Positions 1 to 7,613 of a stretch of DNA of 51,614 nt are shown in pieces (within the stretch, counting starts at the first letter, position 1; each line of letters opens with the position of its first letter). Under the pieces are notes generated by a model, which worked only from the letters and a program-made list of their open reading frames with translations, ran no database searches and was not told where the DNA came from. Origin of the DNA: Bacillus sp. ISL-18 (GTDB taxonomy: Bacteria; Bacillota; Bacilli; Bacillales; Cytobacillaceae); contig NZ_JAGGQG010000017.1 in NCBI RefSeq assembly GCF_018613415.1, forward strand, positions 1 to 51,614, given 5' to 3'. A program made the position numbers and the translations under genes.

Positions 1-13
1 TTTCAATTGAATA

Positions 14-130
<117 letters not shown>

Positions 131-136
131 ATGTTT

Positions 137-165
137 AGGACAATCCGGAAGGATTGTCCTTTTTC
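137..165 (+). terminator. rRNA operon terminator
   Basis: A perfect 10-bp stem (AGGACAATCC / GGATTGTCCT) with a GGAA tetraloop is followed by a T-rich run. It lies directly after the 5S gene, as expected for the end of an rRNA operon. From here to csfB (about 190 bases) only the csfB promoter region is recognisable. Confidence 0.9.
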
Positions 166-302
166 ATTTATGGAAGAAAAAGATGCTTAAAAAGCAAATA
201 GTACGAAGTGTTTTCAAAGAAAATACATATAGACATACACCCAATTAGAGGCATTAACATAAGATAATACAGGAGCCGGGTGAAAAGATTATTCAAAAAA
301 TT

Positions 303-332
303 GTATACAAATCTGCGGTAATGGACAGAATG
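303..332 (+). promoter_or_regulatory. predicted sigma-F promoter of csfB
   Basis: GTATA (303-307), a 15-base spacer, then GGACAGAAT (323-331) fits the sigma-F pattern (GYATA, then GGnnAnAnT). It lies just upstream of csfB, which in B. subtilis is transcribed in the forespore by sigma-F. The match is read by eye; the activity is inferred. Confidence 0.55.
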
Positions 333-352
333 GATGTATGGAGGTGGAGGGA

Positions 353-556
353 TTGAATTCAATATTAGCACATAATCATTTTGAGGAAACGTGCGTTATT
401 TGTGAAAGTCTAAAACCAAAAGGCATACATCTATACACTTCTTTTATTTGTACAGACTGCGAAAATGATTTAATTCATACTGATACAAATGATCCAAGAT
501 ATAAATATTTCCTTAAACAGCTAAAAAAGATTACTACACCTGAAATATTTTCATAA
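353..556 (+). CDS. csfB: anti-sigma-G factor Gin (CsfB)
   Basis: A 67-residue protein with two CxxC pairs (C14/C17 and C33/C36) that form the zinc knuckle of the Gin family. The conserved stretch KGIHLYT lies between them. In B. subtilis CsfB binds and inhibits sigma-G in the forespore until engulfment is complete, and it also blocks sigma-E in that compartment. The TTG at 353 is chosen as start because GGAGGTG (340-346) sits six bases upstream; the in-frame ATG at 338 precedes that ribosome site. It stands alone between the 5S gene and yaaO, with its own sigma-F-like promoter and terminator. xpaC and yaaN, which follow it in B. subtilis, are absent. Confidence 0.9.
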   Translation: MNSILAHNHFEETCVICESLKPKGIHLYTSFICTDCENDLIHTDTNDPRYKYFLKQLKKITTPEIFS

Positions 557-557
557 T

Positions 558-583
558 AAGTCCTTAAAGGGCTTTATTTTTTT
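558..583 (+). terminator. csfB terminator
   Basis: The short stem AAGTCC / GGGCTT (one G-T pair) with a small A/T loop is followed by TTATTTTTTTG, immediately after the csfB stop codon. Confidence 0.7.
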
Positions 584-650
584 GTTGAAAAATAGGAAAC
601 TAGATAAAGTGATCTTTAAAAATGTCGTTTAATAGGCAAGGTAGATATAA

Positions 651-2093
651 ATGAAAAATCAATTAGAAATCCCTTTGTATAATGCGTTGAAGAGGCATAT
701 AAGTAATAATCCTGTATCCTTTCATGTTCCCGGCCATAAATATGGTGAAATAGCTGCATATAAACAGGATGAATTTTTTAAAGGAATAGTAAAAATAGAT
801 GCAACAGAATTAACGGGTTTAGATGACCTTCATTCACCAGAGGGACCCATTAAAAAAGCAGAAGAGCTGTTAGCTGCGTTATATGGATCGAAAAAAAGCT
901 ACTTTCTTGTGAATGGTTCAACCGTTGGCAACTTGGCTATGATTATGGCTGTCTGTACGGTGGATTCAACAGTCCTCGTTCAAAGAAACTGCCATAAATC
1001 GGTGTTAAATGCTCTGAAGTTAGCAAAGGTAAGGCCTGTCTTTCTTGAGCCTGAGATCGATCAGGATTGGAAGGTAGCTGCATGCATCAGCATTCAAACC
1101 GTCCAACAAGCCATTAACCAGTATCCTGGCGCTAAGGCACTGATCTTAACTTACCCGAATTATTATGGGATGGTCGATGATTTAAAGGGAATAATTGAGT
1201 TGGCTCACCTCCATCAAATTCCGGTATTGGTGGATGAGGCACATGGTCCACATTTTATCATTGGAGAACCTTTTCCCCCATCTGCACAGCAATTGGGTGC
1301 GGATGTGGTTGTTCACTCTGCACATAAGACCCTTCCAGCGATGACAATGGGTTCCTTTTTGCACGTGAATGGGAACTTGGTAAACCTAACAAGGGTAGAA
1401 GAATATCTAGGGATATTTCAATCAAGCAGCCCGTCCTATCCAATTATGGCATCACTAGATATTTCCCGATATTATTTAGCAGGATATGAACCTGAAGATG
1501 TAGACTTTCTTCTATCTGAAATTCAATCGTTTAAAGAAGCTTTAGCTAAGATTGAAAGCATAAAAGTGTTAACCTATCCAAAGAACGAGGGTGACCCTCT
1601 TAAAATCACGATCCAATCTAAATCTAATTTAACAGGAATTGAATTACAAAAAAGGTTGGAAGCGAATGGAATCTATACGGAGTTAGCTGATCCGTATAAT
1701 GTCCTCTTTATTTTACCTCTTTTAAAAAAAGGACAAGTCTATCCATTATTCGATACTGCGGAAAAAATGAAAAGTGTGCTTGCCGGATTGCCGTTTAACG
1801 ACATAATAGAAGAAATTCCGACAGGCGGTGAAAGGATTTCGGAATTAGCCATCCGTTATAGTGAAATGGAAAAACTAAATGTAACGGAGGTCAAGATAGA
1901 GAGGGCATTAGGATTGGTTTGTGCGGATACGATCATACCCTATCCACCTGGAATACCTTTGCTAATGAAGGGAGAAAGAATAACAAGTGGAAAAATTGGA
2001 CAGCTTAATCGTTTAATGCAAACAGATGCAAGATTTCAAGGGGATGTCTCTCTATTAAAAGCAGGTTATTTAAAGACTTTTTCTATAACGTAG
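651..2093 (+). CDS. yaaO: Orn/Lys/Arg decarboxylase family protein YaaO
   Basis: A 480-residue PLP-dependent decarboxylase of the group III (Orn/Lys/Arg) family, the size of B. subtilis YaaO. The cofactor signature is clear: DEAH at 195-198 (Asp195 would pair with the pyridine nitrogen) and SAHKTLP with the Schiff-base Lys226. The N-terminal VSFHVPGHK motif is typical of this group. The C-terminal third matches the family's C-terminal domain. The substrate (ornithine, lysine or arginine) cannot be read from the sequence. The ATG at 651 follows AAGGTAGAT. The gene runs almost directly into tmk, suggesting co-transcription. Confidence 0.9.
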   Translation: MKNQLEIPLYNALKRHISNNPVSFHVPGHKYGEIAAYKQDEFFKGIVKIDATELTGLDDLHSPEGPIKKAEELLAALYGSKKSYFLVNGSTVGNLAMIMAVCTVDSTVLVQRNCHKSVLNALKLAKVRPVFLEPEIDQDWKVAACISIQTVQQAINQYPGAKALILTYPNYYGMVDDLKGIIELAHLHQIPVLVDEAHGPHFIIGEPFPPSAQQLGADVVVHSAHKTLPAMTMGSFLHVNGNLVNLTRVEEYLGIFQSSSPSYPIMASLDISRYYLAGYEPEDVDFLLSEIQSFKEALAKIESIKVLTYPKNEGDPLKITIQSKSNLTGIELQKRLEANGIYTELADPYNVLFILPLLKKGQVYPLFDTAEKMKSVLAGLPFNDIIEEIPTGGERISELAIRYSEMEKLNVTEVKIERALGLVCADTIIPYPPGIPLLMKGERITSGKIGQLNRLMQTDARFQGDVSLLKAGYLKTFSIT

Positions 2094-2118
2094 GATGATA
2101 CATACTGGAGGTTTTATT

Positions 2119-2751
2119 TTGAAAGAAAACGGAACTTTTATTACATTTGAAGGTCCGGATGGGGCTGGAAAGACAACGATTATCAATCTGATAGCCAAAG
2201 AGTTGGATCACGCTTTGTTGACCAGGGAACCAGGAGGCATTGAAATAGCTGAGCAAATTAGAAAGGTTATTTTAGATAAAGAAAATACCGCTATGGACCC
2301 TCGGACAGAAGCACTATTATATGCCGCGGCAAGAAGGCAGCATTTAATTGAAAAAGTAAAGCCGGCATTACAAGATGGAAAAGTAGTTCTATGTGATCGA
2401 TTTGTTGATAGTTCATTAGCGTATCAGGGATATGCCCGTGGATTAGGAATGGATGAGGTTTATGCAATTAATCAATTTGCCATTGAGGACTTGAGCCCAG
2501 AGCTGACTATTTATTTTGATATAGAACCAGAATTAGGAATGAAGCGAATTAATCGTAATAAAGGAAGAGAAGTAAACCGCCTCGACTTAGAAAATCTCGA
2601 TTTTCACCATAAAGTCAGAGAAGGATATCTTCTACTTTTGAAGCGTTTCCCAGATCGAATGGTCCGGATTGATGCGTCAGGTACCATTGATGAGGTCTAT
2701 CAAAAAACATTAAATATAATCAAAGCAAGATTAGCAGAGAAAAGCCTTTAG
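2119..2751 (+). CDS. tmk: thymidylate kinase
   Basis: dTMP kinase, 210 residues, phosphorylating dTMP to dTDP for DNA synthesis. The P-loop GPDGAGKT is at residues 12-19, and a CDRFVDSS nucleotide/lid motif lies in the middle, as in Gram-positive Tmk. The TTG at 2119 is preferred: TGGAGG (2106-2111) lies seven bases before it and the protein then starts KENGTFITFEG like its relatives. An in-frame ATG at 2095 lies upstream of that ribosome site. The stop codon is inside a terminator stem, so transcription probably ends here and darA starts separately. Confidence 0.95.
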   Translation: MKENGTFITFEGPDGAGKTTIINLIAKELDHALLTREPGGIEIAEQIRKVILDKENTAMDPRTEALLYAAARRQHLIEKVKPALQDGKVVLCDRFVDSSLAYQGYARGLGMDEVYAINQFAIEDLSPELTIYFDIEPELGMKRINRNKGREVNRLDLENLDFHHKVREGYLLLLKRFPDRMVRIDASGTIDEVYQKTLNIIKARLAEKSL

Positions 2752-2766
2752 CATAAGGCTTTTTTA
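2739..2766 (+). terminator. tmk terminator
   Basis: AAAAGCCTT pairs with AAGGCTTTT around the loop TAGCAT, followed by further T. The 5' arm overlaps the tmk stop codon. Confidence 0.85.
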
Positions 2767-2769
2767 TTT

Positions 2770-2798
2770 AGGTATACCGGCAGATAACCTGTTATAAT
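2770..2798 (+). promoter_or_regulatory. possible extended -10 promoter of darA
   Basis: TGTTATAAT ends at 2798: a perfect -10 with an upstream TG dinucleotide. No good -35 lies 17 bases upstream, so it would act as an extended -10 promoter. Its place between the tmk terminator and darA supports it. Confidence 0.45.
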
Positions 2799-2832
2799 AA
2801 AATAAAGGAAAAAAGAGGAGAGGGTGTTCCAT

Positions 2833-3162
2833 ATGAAAATGATCATAGCCGTCGTTCAAGATCAAGATAGCAATCGTTTATCTAAAGCATTAGTAGATAA
2901 TAATTTTAGAGCAACCAAACTAGCTAGTACAGGTGGTTTTTTGAAGTCGGGGAACACAACCTTTATGATAGGTACCGAAGATATCCGGGTAGACCGGGCT
3001 CTGCAAATTATTAAGGATAACTGCAAATCCAGGGATCAGCTGGTTGCCCCTGTTTCACCAATGGGAGGAAACGCTGACTCTTATGTCCCTTATCCGGTAG
3101 AAGTAGAAGTAGGCGGAGCAACGGTATTTGTATTACCAATTGAGCAATATATGCATTTTTAA
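2833..3162 (+). CDS. darA: cyclic-di-AMP receptor protein DarA (YaaQ)
   Basis: A 109-residue PII-like protein nearly colinear with B. subtilis DarA, a trimeric cytosolic receptor that binds the second messenger c-di-AMP. Conserved blocks are VVQDQDSNRL at the N-terminus, TGGFLKSGNTTFMIG in the middle and the MGGNADSYVPYP loop near residue 80. The ATG at 2833 follows AGAGGAGAGGG; a GTG nine bases upstream is inside the ribosome site. The next gene, holB, begins about 20 bases later. yaaR, which separates the two in B. subtilis, is missing. Confidence 0.95.
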   Translation: MKMIIAVVQDQDSNRLSKALVDNNFRATKLASTGGFLKSGNTTFMIGTEDIRVDRALQIIKDNCKSRDQLVAPVSPMGGNADSYVPYPVEVEVGGATVFVLPIEQYMHF

Positions 3163-3184
3163 TTATAGATAGTGAGTGATTAAT

Positions 3185-4192
3185 TTGGTTAAAACATGGG
3201 ATCAACTACTAGAGCTGCAGCCGAAGGTATTGAAAATGTTAAAAAACAGCTTGCTGAAAAATCGAGTGGCCCATGCTTACCTTTTTGAAGGCATGAGAGG
3301 AACAGGAAAAAAGGAAATAGCCTTATTGCTCACAAAGTCTTTATTTTGTGAAAAGGTAATAGAAGGCTATAAACCCTGCGAGTCCTGTAATAACTGCCTT
3401 CGAATCAATAATGGTAACCATCCAGATGTTCATATGGTGGAGCCGGATGGATTATCGATTAAAGTAGAGCAGATTCGAGCTCTTCAAGCAGAGTTCTCGA
3501 AAAAGGGAGTAGAATCATTTAATAAAGTTTACTTGATCTCTCATGCTGATAAAATGAGTGTGAGTGCTTCAAACAGCTTACTAAAATTTCTCGAGGAACC
3601 AAATCCGGGTACGGTTGCATTTCTATTAACAGAGCAGGTTCAGCAGTTGCTGCCAACGATTTTATCTAGATGTCAAATGTTGGTATTTCAACCCTTAGCA
3701 CCGCAGATGATGTTTAAACAGTTAATTGAAAACGGGGTCCATCCTGCTAAAGCACCTTTATTAGCACAGCTAACCAATAATTTGGAAGAAGCTCTCAAAT
3801 TAAATGTCGATGAATGGTTTGCACAAGCCCAAAAAATAGTGGTAAAATTATATGAGGTGTTAAAAAAAAATCCGCTGGAGGCAATGGTTACACTCCAGGG
3901 AGATTGGTTTTTACACTTTAAAGAGAAAGAACAGATTCAACGTGGTTTAGATCTATTACTTTTAGTTTTTAAAGATTTACTATATATACAATTGGATAGG
4001 CAGGAGCAGCTTGTTTTTATTGAGGAGAATGAGCGGTTAAGACAATATGCTCTGCAAACATCTGGACGGCGCTTATCGGATCAAATGTCAGCTATTCTTG
4101 ATGCCAAAAGGAAGCTGCAGGCAAATATGAATCCTCAGCTGATGATGGAACAGCTTGTGTTAAAATTGCAGGAGGGATCTTCATTTGTATGA
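3185..4192 (+). CDS. holB: DNA polymerase III subunit delta'
   Basis: Clamp-loader delta' subunit, 335 residues, helping load the sliding clamp at the replication fork. An AAA+ P-loop-like stretch GMRGTGKK is at 36-43. A zinc knuckle uses Cys55, Cys65, Cys68 and Cys71, followed by NNGNHPD. The sequence SNSLLKFLEEPNPGT and an SRC motif are characteristic of the family. The start is uncertain: TTG 3185 has AGTGAG eight bases upstream, while GTG 3176 in the same frame has no ribosome site. The 3' end overlaps ricT by 8 bases, so the two are translationally coupled. Confidence 0.93.
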   Translation: MVKTWDQLLELQPKVLKMLKNSLLKNRVAHAYLFEGMRGTGKKEIALLLTKSLFCEKVIEGYKPCESCNNCLRINNGNHPDVHMVEPDGLSIKVEQIRALQAEFSKKGVESFNKVYLISHADKMSVSASNSLLKFLEEPNPGTVAFLLTEQVQQLLPTILSRCQMLVFQPLAPQMMFKQLIENGVHPAKAPLLAQLTNNLEEALKLNVDEWFAQAQKIVVKLYEVLKKNPLEAMVTLQGDWFLHFKEKEQIQRGLDLLLLVFKDLLYIQLDRQEQLVFIEENERLRQYALQTSGRRLSDQMSAILDAKRKLQANMNPQLMMEQLVLKLQEGSSFV

Positions 4193-5012
4193 TGTTGTAG
4201 GAGTACGCTTTAAAAAAGCGGGGAAAATCTATTATTTTGATCCGGGAGACCTCTCAATTGCTAAGGATGACTACGTCATTGTTGAAACAGTTCGCGGTGT
4301 AGAATATGGGAAGGCAGTGATTGCCCGTAAACAGGTGGAAGAACATGATGTAGTTCTTCCGTTAAAAAAGGTAGTCAGAATTGCCGACCAAAAGGATCGA
4401 ATGATTGTTGAAGAAAATAAGCAGGCAGCCCAAGAAGCTTATGAGGTTTGTAATGAAAAAGTGAATGAACATCAGCTGGATATGAAACTAGTGGATGTTG
4501 AATATACATTTGACAGAAATAAGGTAATCTTCTACTTTACAGCGGATGGAAGAGTTGATTTCCGAGAGCTTGTAAAAGATTTAGCAGCTATTTTTCGGAC
4601 ACGCATTGAATTACGCCAAATTGGTGTCCGCGATGAAGCAAAAATGCTTGGCGGTATTGGACCATGTGGAAGAATGCTATGCTGTTCAACCTTTCTAGGT
4701 GATTTTGATCCTGTCTCGATAAAAATGGCAAAAGATCAAAATCTTTCATTAAATCCAACGAAGATTTCCGGTTTATGCGGAAGACTTATGTGCTGCTTGA
4801 AATATGAAAATGATGAATACGAATCCGCTAAAGAAGCTCTGCCAGATTTAGGGGAAATCATTGAAACACCACAGGGTAAAGGAAAAGTGGTTGGATTAAA
4901 TATATTAGAGCGGGTACTTCAGATTGAACTAAAGGAACAAGAACGGGTTCTGGAGTATACTTTGGATGAAATCATTAAAGAAGGTGCCTTTTCTATACAA
5001 TCCACAGATTAA
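4185..5012 (+). CDS. ricT: Y-complex (RicAFT) subunit RicT / YaaT (PSP1 family)
   Basis: A 275-residue PSP1-domain protein, same length as B. subtilis YaaT. Known role: with YlbF and YmcA it forms the RicAFT complex, which assists RNase Y-dependent mRNA maturation and promotes Spo0A activation, competence and biofilm formation. Two cysteine-rich motifs, GPCGRMLCCSTF and LCGRLMCCLKY, in the C-terminal half are the ligands linked to its iron-sulfur clusters. The TTG at 4185 follows AGGAGGGA by eight bases, inside the end of holB. Confidence 0.94.
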   Translation: MYDVVGVRFKKAGKIYYFDPGDLSIAKDDYVIVETVRGVEYGKAVIARKQVEEHDVVLPLKKVVRIADQKDRMIVEENKQAAQEAYEVCNEKVNEHQLDMKLVDVEYTFDRNKVIFYFTADGRVDFRELVKDLAAIFRTRIELRQIGVRDEAKMLGGIGPCGRMLCCSTFLGDFDPVSIKMAKDQNLSLNPTKISGLCGRLMCCLKYENDEYESAKEALPDLGEIIETPQGKGKVVGLNILERVLQIELKEQERVLEYTLDEIIKEGAFSIQSTD

Positions 5013-5024
5013 GAGGTGGAAGCC

Positions 5025-5399
5025 GTGGATAAAAAGGAAATTTTTGAATCAGTAAGTAATATGGAAACACAAATTGGCCATCTTTATCAGCAATTAGGGG
5101 AATTAAAGCAGCATTTAGCCGAGATACTAGAAGAGAATCATTATTTAAAGCTTGAAAATGAACATTTAAGGCGCCGTTTAGATGTAACCATGGAAGATGA
5201 AAAGAAAGAAACGGATCCAGCACAAGGCGCTGAAGCAGCTGTAGAAACTCCAAGGAGTAAGCATTTTGATGTTGGTGAAGGATATGATAACCTCGCAAGG
5301 CTCTATCAAGAGGGGTTTCATATTTGTAACCTTCATTTTGGCAGTTTGCGTAAGGAAGGCGATTGTTTGTTTTGTCTTTCTTTTCTTAATAAGAAATAA
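5025..5399 (+). CDS. yabA: replication initiation control protein YabA
   Basis: A 124-residue protein that restrains DnaA at oriC and tethers to the clamp DnaN. The N-terminal ~60 residues form a leucine-rich coiled coil for tetramerisation. A variable acidic linker follows, then the conserved C-terminal zinc domain beginning GEGYDNLARLYQEGFHIC, with the last CxxC in DCLFC. The GTG at 5025 is chosen because AAGAGGTGG (5011-5019) lies just upstream and the product then begins MDKKE like its homologues; the GTG at 5016 is inside that site. It is 12 bases after ricT. Confidence 0.93.
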   Translation: MDKKEIFESVSNMETQIGHLYQQLGELKQHLAEILEENHYLKLENEHLRRRLDVTMEDEKKETDPAQGAEAAVETPRSKHFDVGEGYDNLARLYQEGFHICNLHFGSLRKEGDCLFCLSFLNKK

Positions 5400-5404
5400 T
5401 CTTA

Positions 5405-5435
5405 AGAGGCTGATTTGATGCAGCCTCTATTTTCA
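5405..5435 (+). terminator. hairpin after yabA
   Basis: A perfect 8-bp stem (AGAGGCTG / CAGCCTCT) with an 8-base loop is followed by a T-rich tail with interruptions. It probably ends or attenuates the holB-ricT-yabA transcript. Because it covers the ATGs at 5415 and 5418, it also argues against those being the trmN6 start. Confidence 0.65.
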
Positions 5436-5462
5436 TATCTTTTTGACAGGGTGATGGATATA

Positions 5463-6203
5463 GTGGTGTATTTAAAGGAAGATGAACGGCTTGATTATTT
5501 ACTAGCTGAGAAGCTCCGAATTATTCAAAGCCCATCTGTATTTGCTTTTTCTCTCGATGCAGTCCTGCTGGCCCGGTTTGTATATGTTCCCATTCAAAAG
5601 GGGAACTTAATCGACCTCTGCAGCGGCAATGGGGTGATCCCTTTATTTTTAAGTACACGGACAAAAGGACAAATTACAGGTGTGGAGATACAAGAACGAT
5701 TATATGATATGGCAGTTCGAAGCATTGAGCACAATGAGCTCAAAGACCGTTTAAAAATGATTCATGGCGATATTAAGGAAATGCCAAAAGCATTAGGGCA
5801 TGGTAAATTTGATGTGGTTACCTGCAATCCTCCTTACTTTACCACTCCTTCTAAGGAAGAAATAAATCCTAATGAGCATTTAGCTATTGCCCGACATGAA
5901 ATACTCTGCACACTTGAAGATGCAATCAAAGCTTCAAGTCAGTTAGTCAAACAAGGGGGCAAGGTTGCTTTCGTGCACCGTCCTGGCCGTCTCATTGATA
6001 TCATTACATTAATGCGCCAGTACAAACTTGAGCCAAAGCGGATTCAGTTTGTTTACCCAAAGCAGGGAAAGGAAGCAAATATCCTTCTAGTAGAAGCGAC
6101 TAAAAACGGCAGTCCAGATTTAAAAATACTTCCCCCATTGATCGTATACAATGAGGCGGGCGAATACACTCCTGAAATCAGTGGAATTTTATATGGAGAG
6201 TAA
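5463..6203 (+). CDS. trmN6: tRNA1(Val) (adenine-N6)-methyltransferase family protein YabB
   Basis: A class I SAM-dependent methyltransferase, 246 residues from this start. Motif I is LIDLCSGNGVIPL and the N6-adenine catalytic motif is CNPPYF, both characteristic of TrmN6/YabB proteins. HRPGRL and VYPKQGKEAN blocks match the family C-terminus. The GTG at 5463 follows AGGGTGAT and gives a protein starting VYLKEDERLDYLLAEK, like homologues. The ATG at 5454 is an alternative that would sit on the ribosome site. The end overlaps yazA. Confidence 0.88.
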   Translation: MVYLKEDERLDYLLAEKLRIIQSPSVFAFSLDAVLLARFVYVPIQKGNLIDLCSGNGVIPLFLSTRTKGQITGVEIQERLYDMAVRSIEHNELKDRLKMIHGDIKEMPKALGHGKFDVVTCNPPYFTTPSKEEINPNEHLAIARHEILCTLEDAIKASSQLVKQGGKVAFVHRPGRLIDIITLMRQYKLEPKRIQFVYPKQGKEANILLVEATKNGSPDLKILPPLIVYNEAGEYTPEISGILYGE

Positions 6204-6477
6204 TCGTCATTATTTTTATGTCTTAACATGCAGCGATGGAAGTCTGTATGGGGGCTATACAAATGATCTTAAACGTCGGGTTGAGCAGCATAATGAAGGC
6301 AAGGGAGCAAAATACACACGAGGCAGAGGACCGGTCAAATTGACGTATTATCAAGTTTTTGCGGGCAAAGGTGAGGCCTTAAGAGCAGAATATCAGTTTA
6401 AACAGTTAACAAGAAAGAAAAAGCTGGAGTATTTAAAGAAAGCAGGTGAATCGGATGTGGCAGCAAAAAAGCTTTGA
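6193..6477 (+). CDS. yazA: GIY-YIG nuclease-domain protein YazA
   Basis: A 94-residue single-domain member of the UPF0213 GIY-YIG family. The core is HYFYVLTCSDGSLYGGYTNDL (here FYV...YGG) followed by RRVEQHNEGKGAKYTRGRGP, with the conserved arginine of the nuclease fold and a downstream glutamate (EAL). No substrate is established for these small proteins. The ATG at 6193 lies inside the end of trmN6; the 3' end overlaps rsmI, so the three genes look like one translationally coupled unit. Confidence 0.88.
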   Translation: MESNRHYFYVLTCSDGSLYGGYTNDLKRRVEQHNEGKGAKYTRGRGPVKLTYYQVFAGKGEALRAEYQFKQLTRKKKLEYLKKAGESDVAAKKL

Positions 6478-7336
6478 AAACGAAGCGAATAAGGGAATCC
6501 TTTATCTTGTTCCTACTCCAATAGGAAATCTAGAGGATATGAGCTTTCGAGCCATTAGAATTCTGAAAGAGGCAGATTTGATAGCAGCGGAGGATACAAG
6601 GAATACAAAAAAACTCTGTAATTACTTTGAAATCGATACCCAGATTGTCAGCTATCATGAACATAATAAAGAAACTAGCGGAGAAAAGCTGATTGCAAAG
6701 GTCAAGCAGGGACTAAAAGTAGCACTGGTCAGTGATGCTGGAATGCCAGCCATCTCTGATCCAGGATATGAGCTCGTCCAAGCAGCGATTAGTGAACAAG
6801 TAGCGGTCGTTCCATTACCTGGAGCAAACGCAGCACTGACTGCTTTAATTGCCTCAGGAATTTCCTGTCAGCCCTTTTACTTTTATGGGTTTTTACATCG
6901 AAGCAAGAAAGAAAAGCGGGCAGAATTAGATAGTTTGAGGAAACAAAATGCGACCTTAATCTTTTATGAATCGCCCCATCGGATTAAAGAAACGTTAGCT
7001 ATTATGCTTGATATTCTAGGTAATCGAAAAATTGTCATCTGCAGGGAATTAACAAAAAAGTATGAGGAATTTATTCGTGGAACCCTCGAGGAAATCATTG
7101 AGTGGGCTCATTCCGATGAAATTCGCGGAGAATTTTGTCTGATTGTAGAAGGAACTGAATATCAAGAAGTTAATGAAGAGGCAAATTGGTGGCAGGATTT
7201 ATCTATAGAGGAACATGTTAAACACTACATAACCGTTAATAGCATTTCTTCAAAGGAAGCCATTAAGCAAACCGCAAAAGATCGAGATCTGAATAAGCGC
7301 GAGGTGTATCAAGCTTATCATATAGAAGAACATTAA
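6455..7336 (+). CDS. rsmI: 16S rRNA (cytidine1402-2'-O)-methyltransferase
   Basis: RsmI, 293 residues, methylates the 2'-OH of C1402 in the decoding centre of 16S rRNA. Tetrapyrrole-methylase fold motifs are plain: LVPTPIGNLEDMSFRA at the N-terminus, AAEDTRNTKKL, VSDAGMPAISDPG, PLPGANAALTALIASG and FYESPHR. The ATG at 6455 is preceded by AGGTGA (6444-6449). The GTG at 6446 is inside that site. The gene starts within yazA and is the last plus-strand gene before the convergent abrB. Confidence 0.96.
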   Translation: MWQQKSFENEANKGILYLVPTPIGNLEDMSFRAIRILKEADLIAAEDTRNTKKLCNYFEIDTQIVSYHEHNKETSGEKLIAKVKQGLKVALVSDAGMPAISDPGYELVQAAISEQVAVVPLPGANAALTALIASGISCQPFYFYGFLHRSKKEKRAELDSLRKQNATLIFYESPHRIKETLAIMLDILGNRKIVICRELTKKYEEFIRGTLEEIIEWAHSDEIRGEFCLIVEGTEYQEVNEEANWWQDLSIEEHVKHYITVNSISSKEAIKQTAKDRDLNKREVYQAYHIEEH

Positions 7337-7341
7337 AAATA

Positions 7342-7605
7342 AGAGGCTGACCAAAAAGGGTTGATGAATAATTTTTGCGGAAGGCACGAAGACTCCTCGA
7401 AAATGCTATCGCATTTCCTTCGTGCGTGGGCGGATTCGAGGATGCAAATTCAAAATCCTGCGGGAGTACGGGGCAGGGGAGACCCCGCAGGAGCGAAGCG
7501 ACGAGGAGGCTCCCCGTACCGCCCGCGAACCGCTTGTGCCTGGAGCGGAAATCAACAGACTAGTTTAATGTATAAAAAAAGGTGCCCCGAAATTTGGGAC
7601 ACCTT
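7342..7605 (+). repeat. structured GC-rich intergenic repeat, family A copy 1
   Basis: A GC-rich element between rsmI and abrB. A stretch of about 79 bases (roughly 7456-7534) is identical to the inverted copy at 33472-33698, and so is the tail from GGAGCGGA to the A-run at 7580. Paired arms in this copy are GGCACGA (7383-7389) with TTGTGCC (7534-7540) and GTACGGGG with CCCCGTAC. Relative to copy 2 it has an extra ~62-base insert and lacks part of the left outer arm. Open reading frames within it are probably not coding, because the sequence is constrained by pairing and both frames and strands stay open by composition. Confidence 0.85.
7574..7603 (-). terminator. abrB terminator (end of repeat A copy 1)
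   Basis: The stem GGTGCCCC / GGGACACC has one C-A clash on the plus-strand RNA but a G-U pair on the minus-strand RNA. On the minus strand it is followed by a run of seven U. It therefore suits abrB, whose stop codon is about ten bases before it. It probably also limits read-through from rsmI. Confidence 0.75.
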
Positions 7606-7613
7606 CTATTATT

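Noticed and set aside
168..371. Minus-strand frame opposite the csfB leader
   Set aside because: It covers the rRNA terminator flank and the csfB promoter, is low-complexity, and has no start signal.
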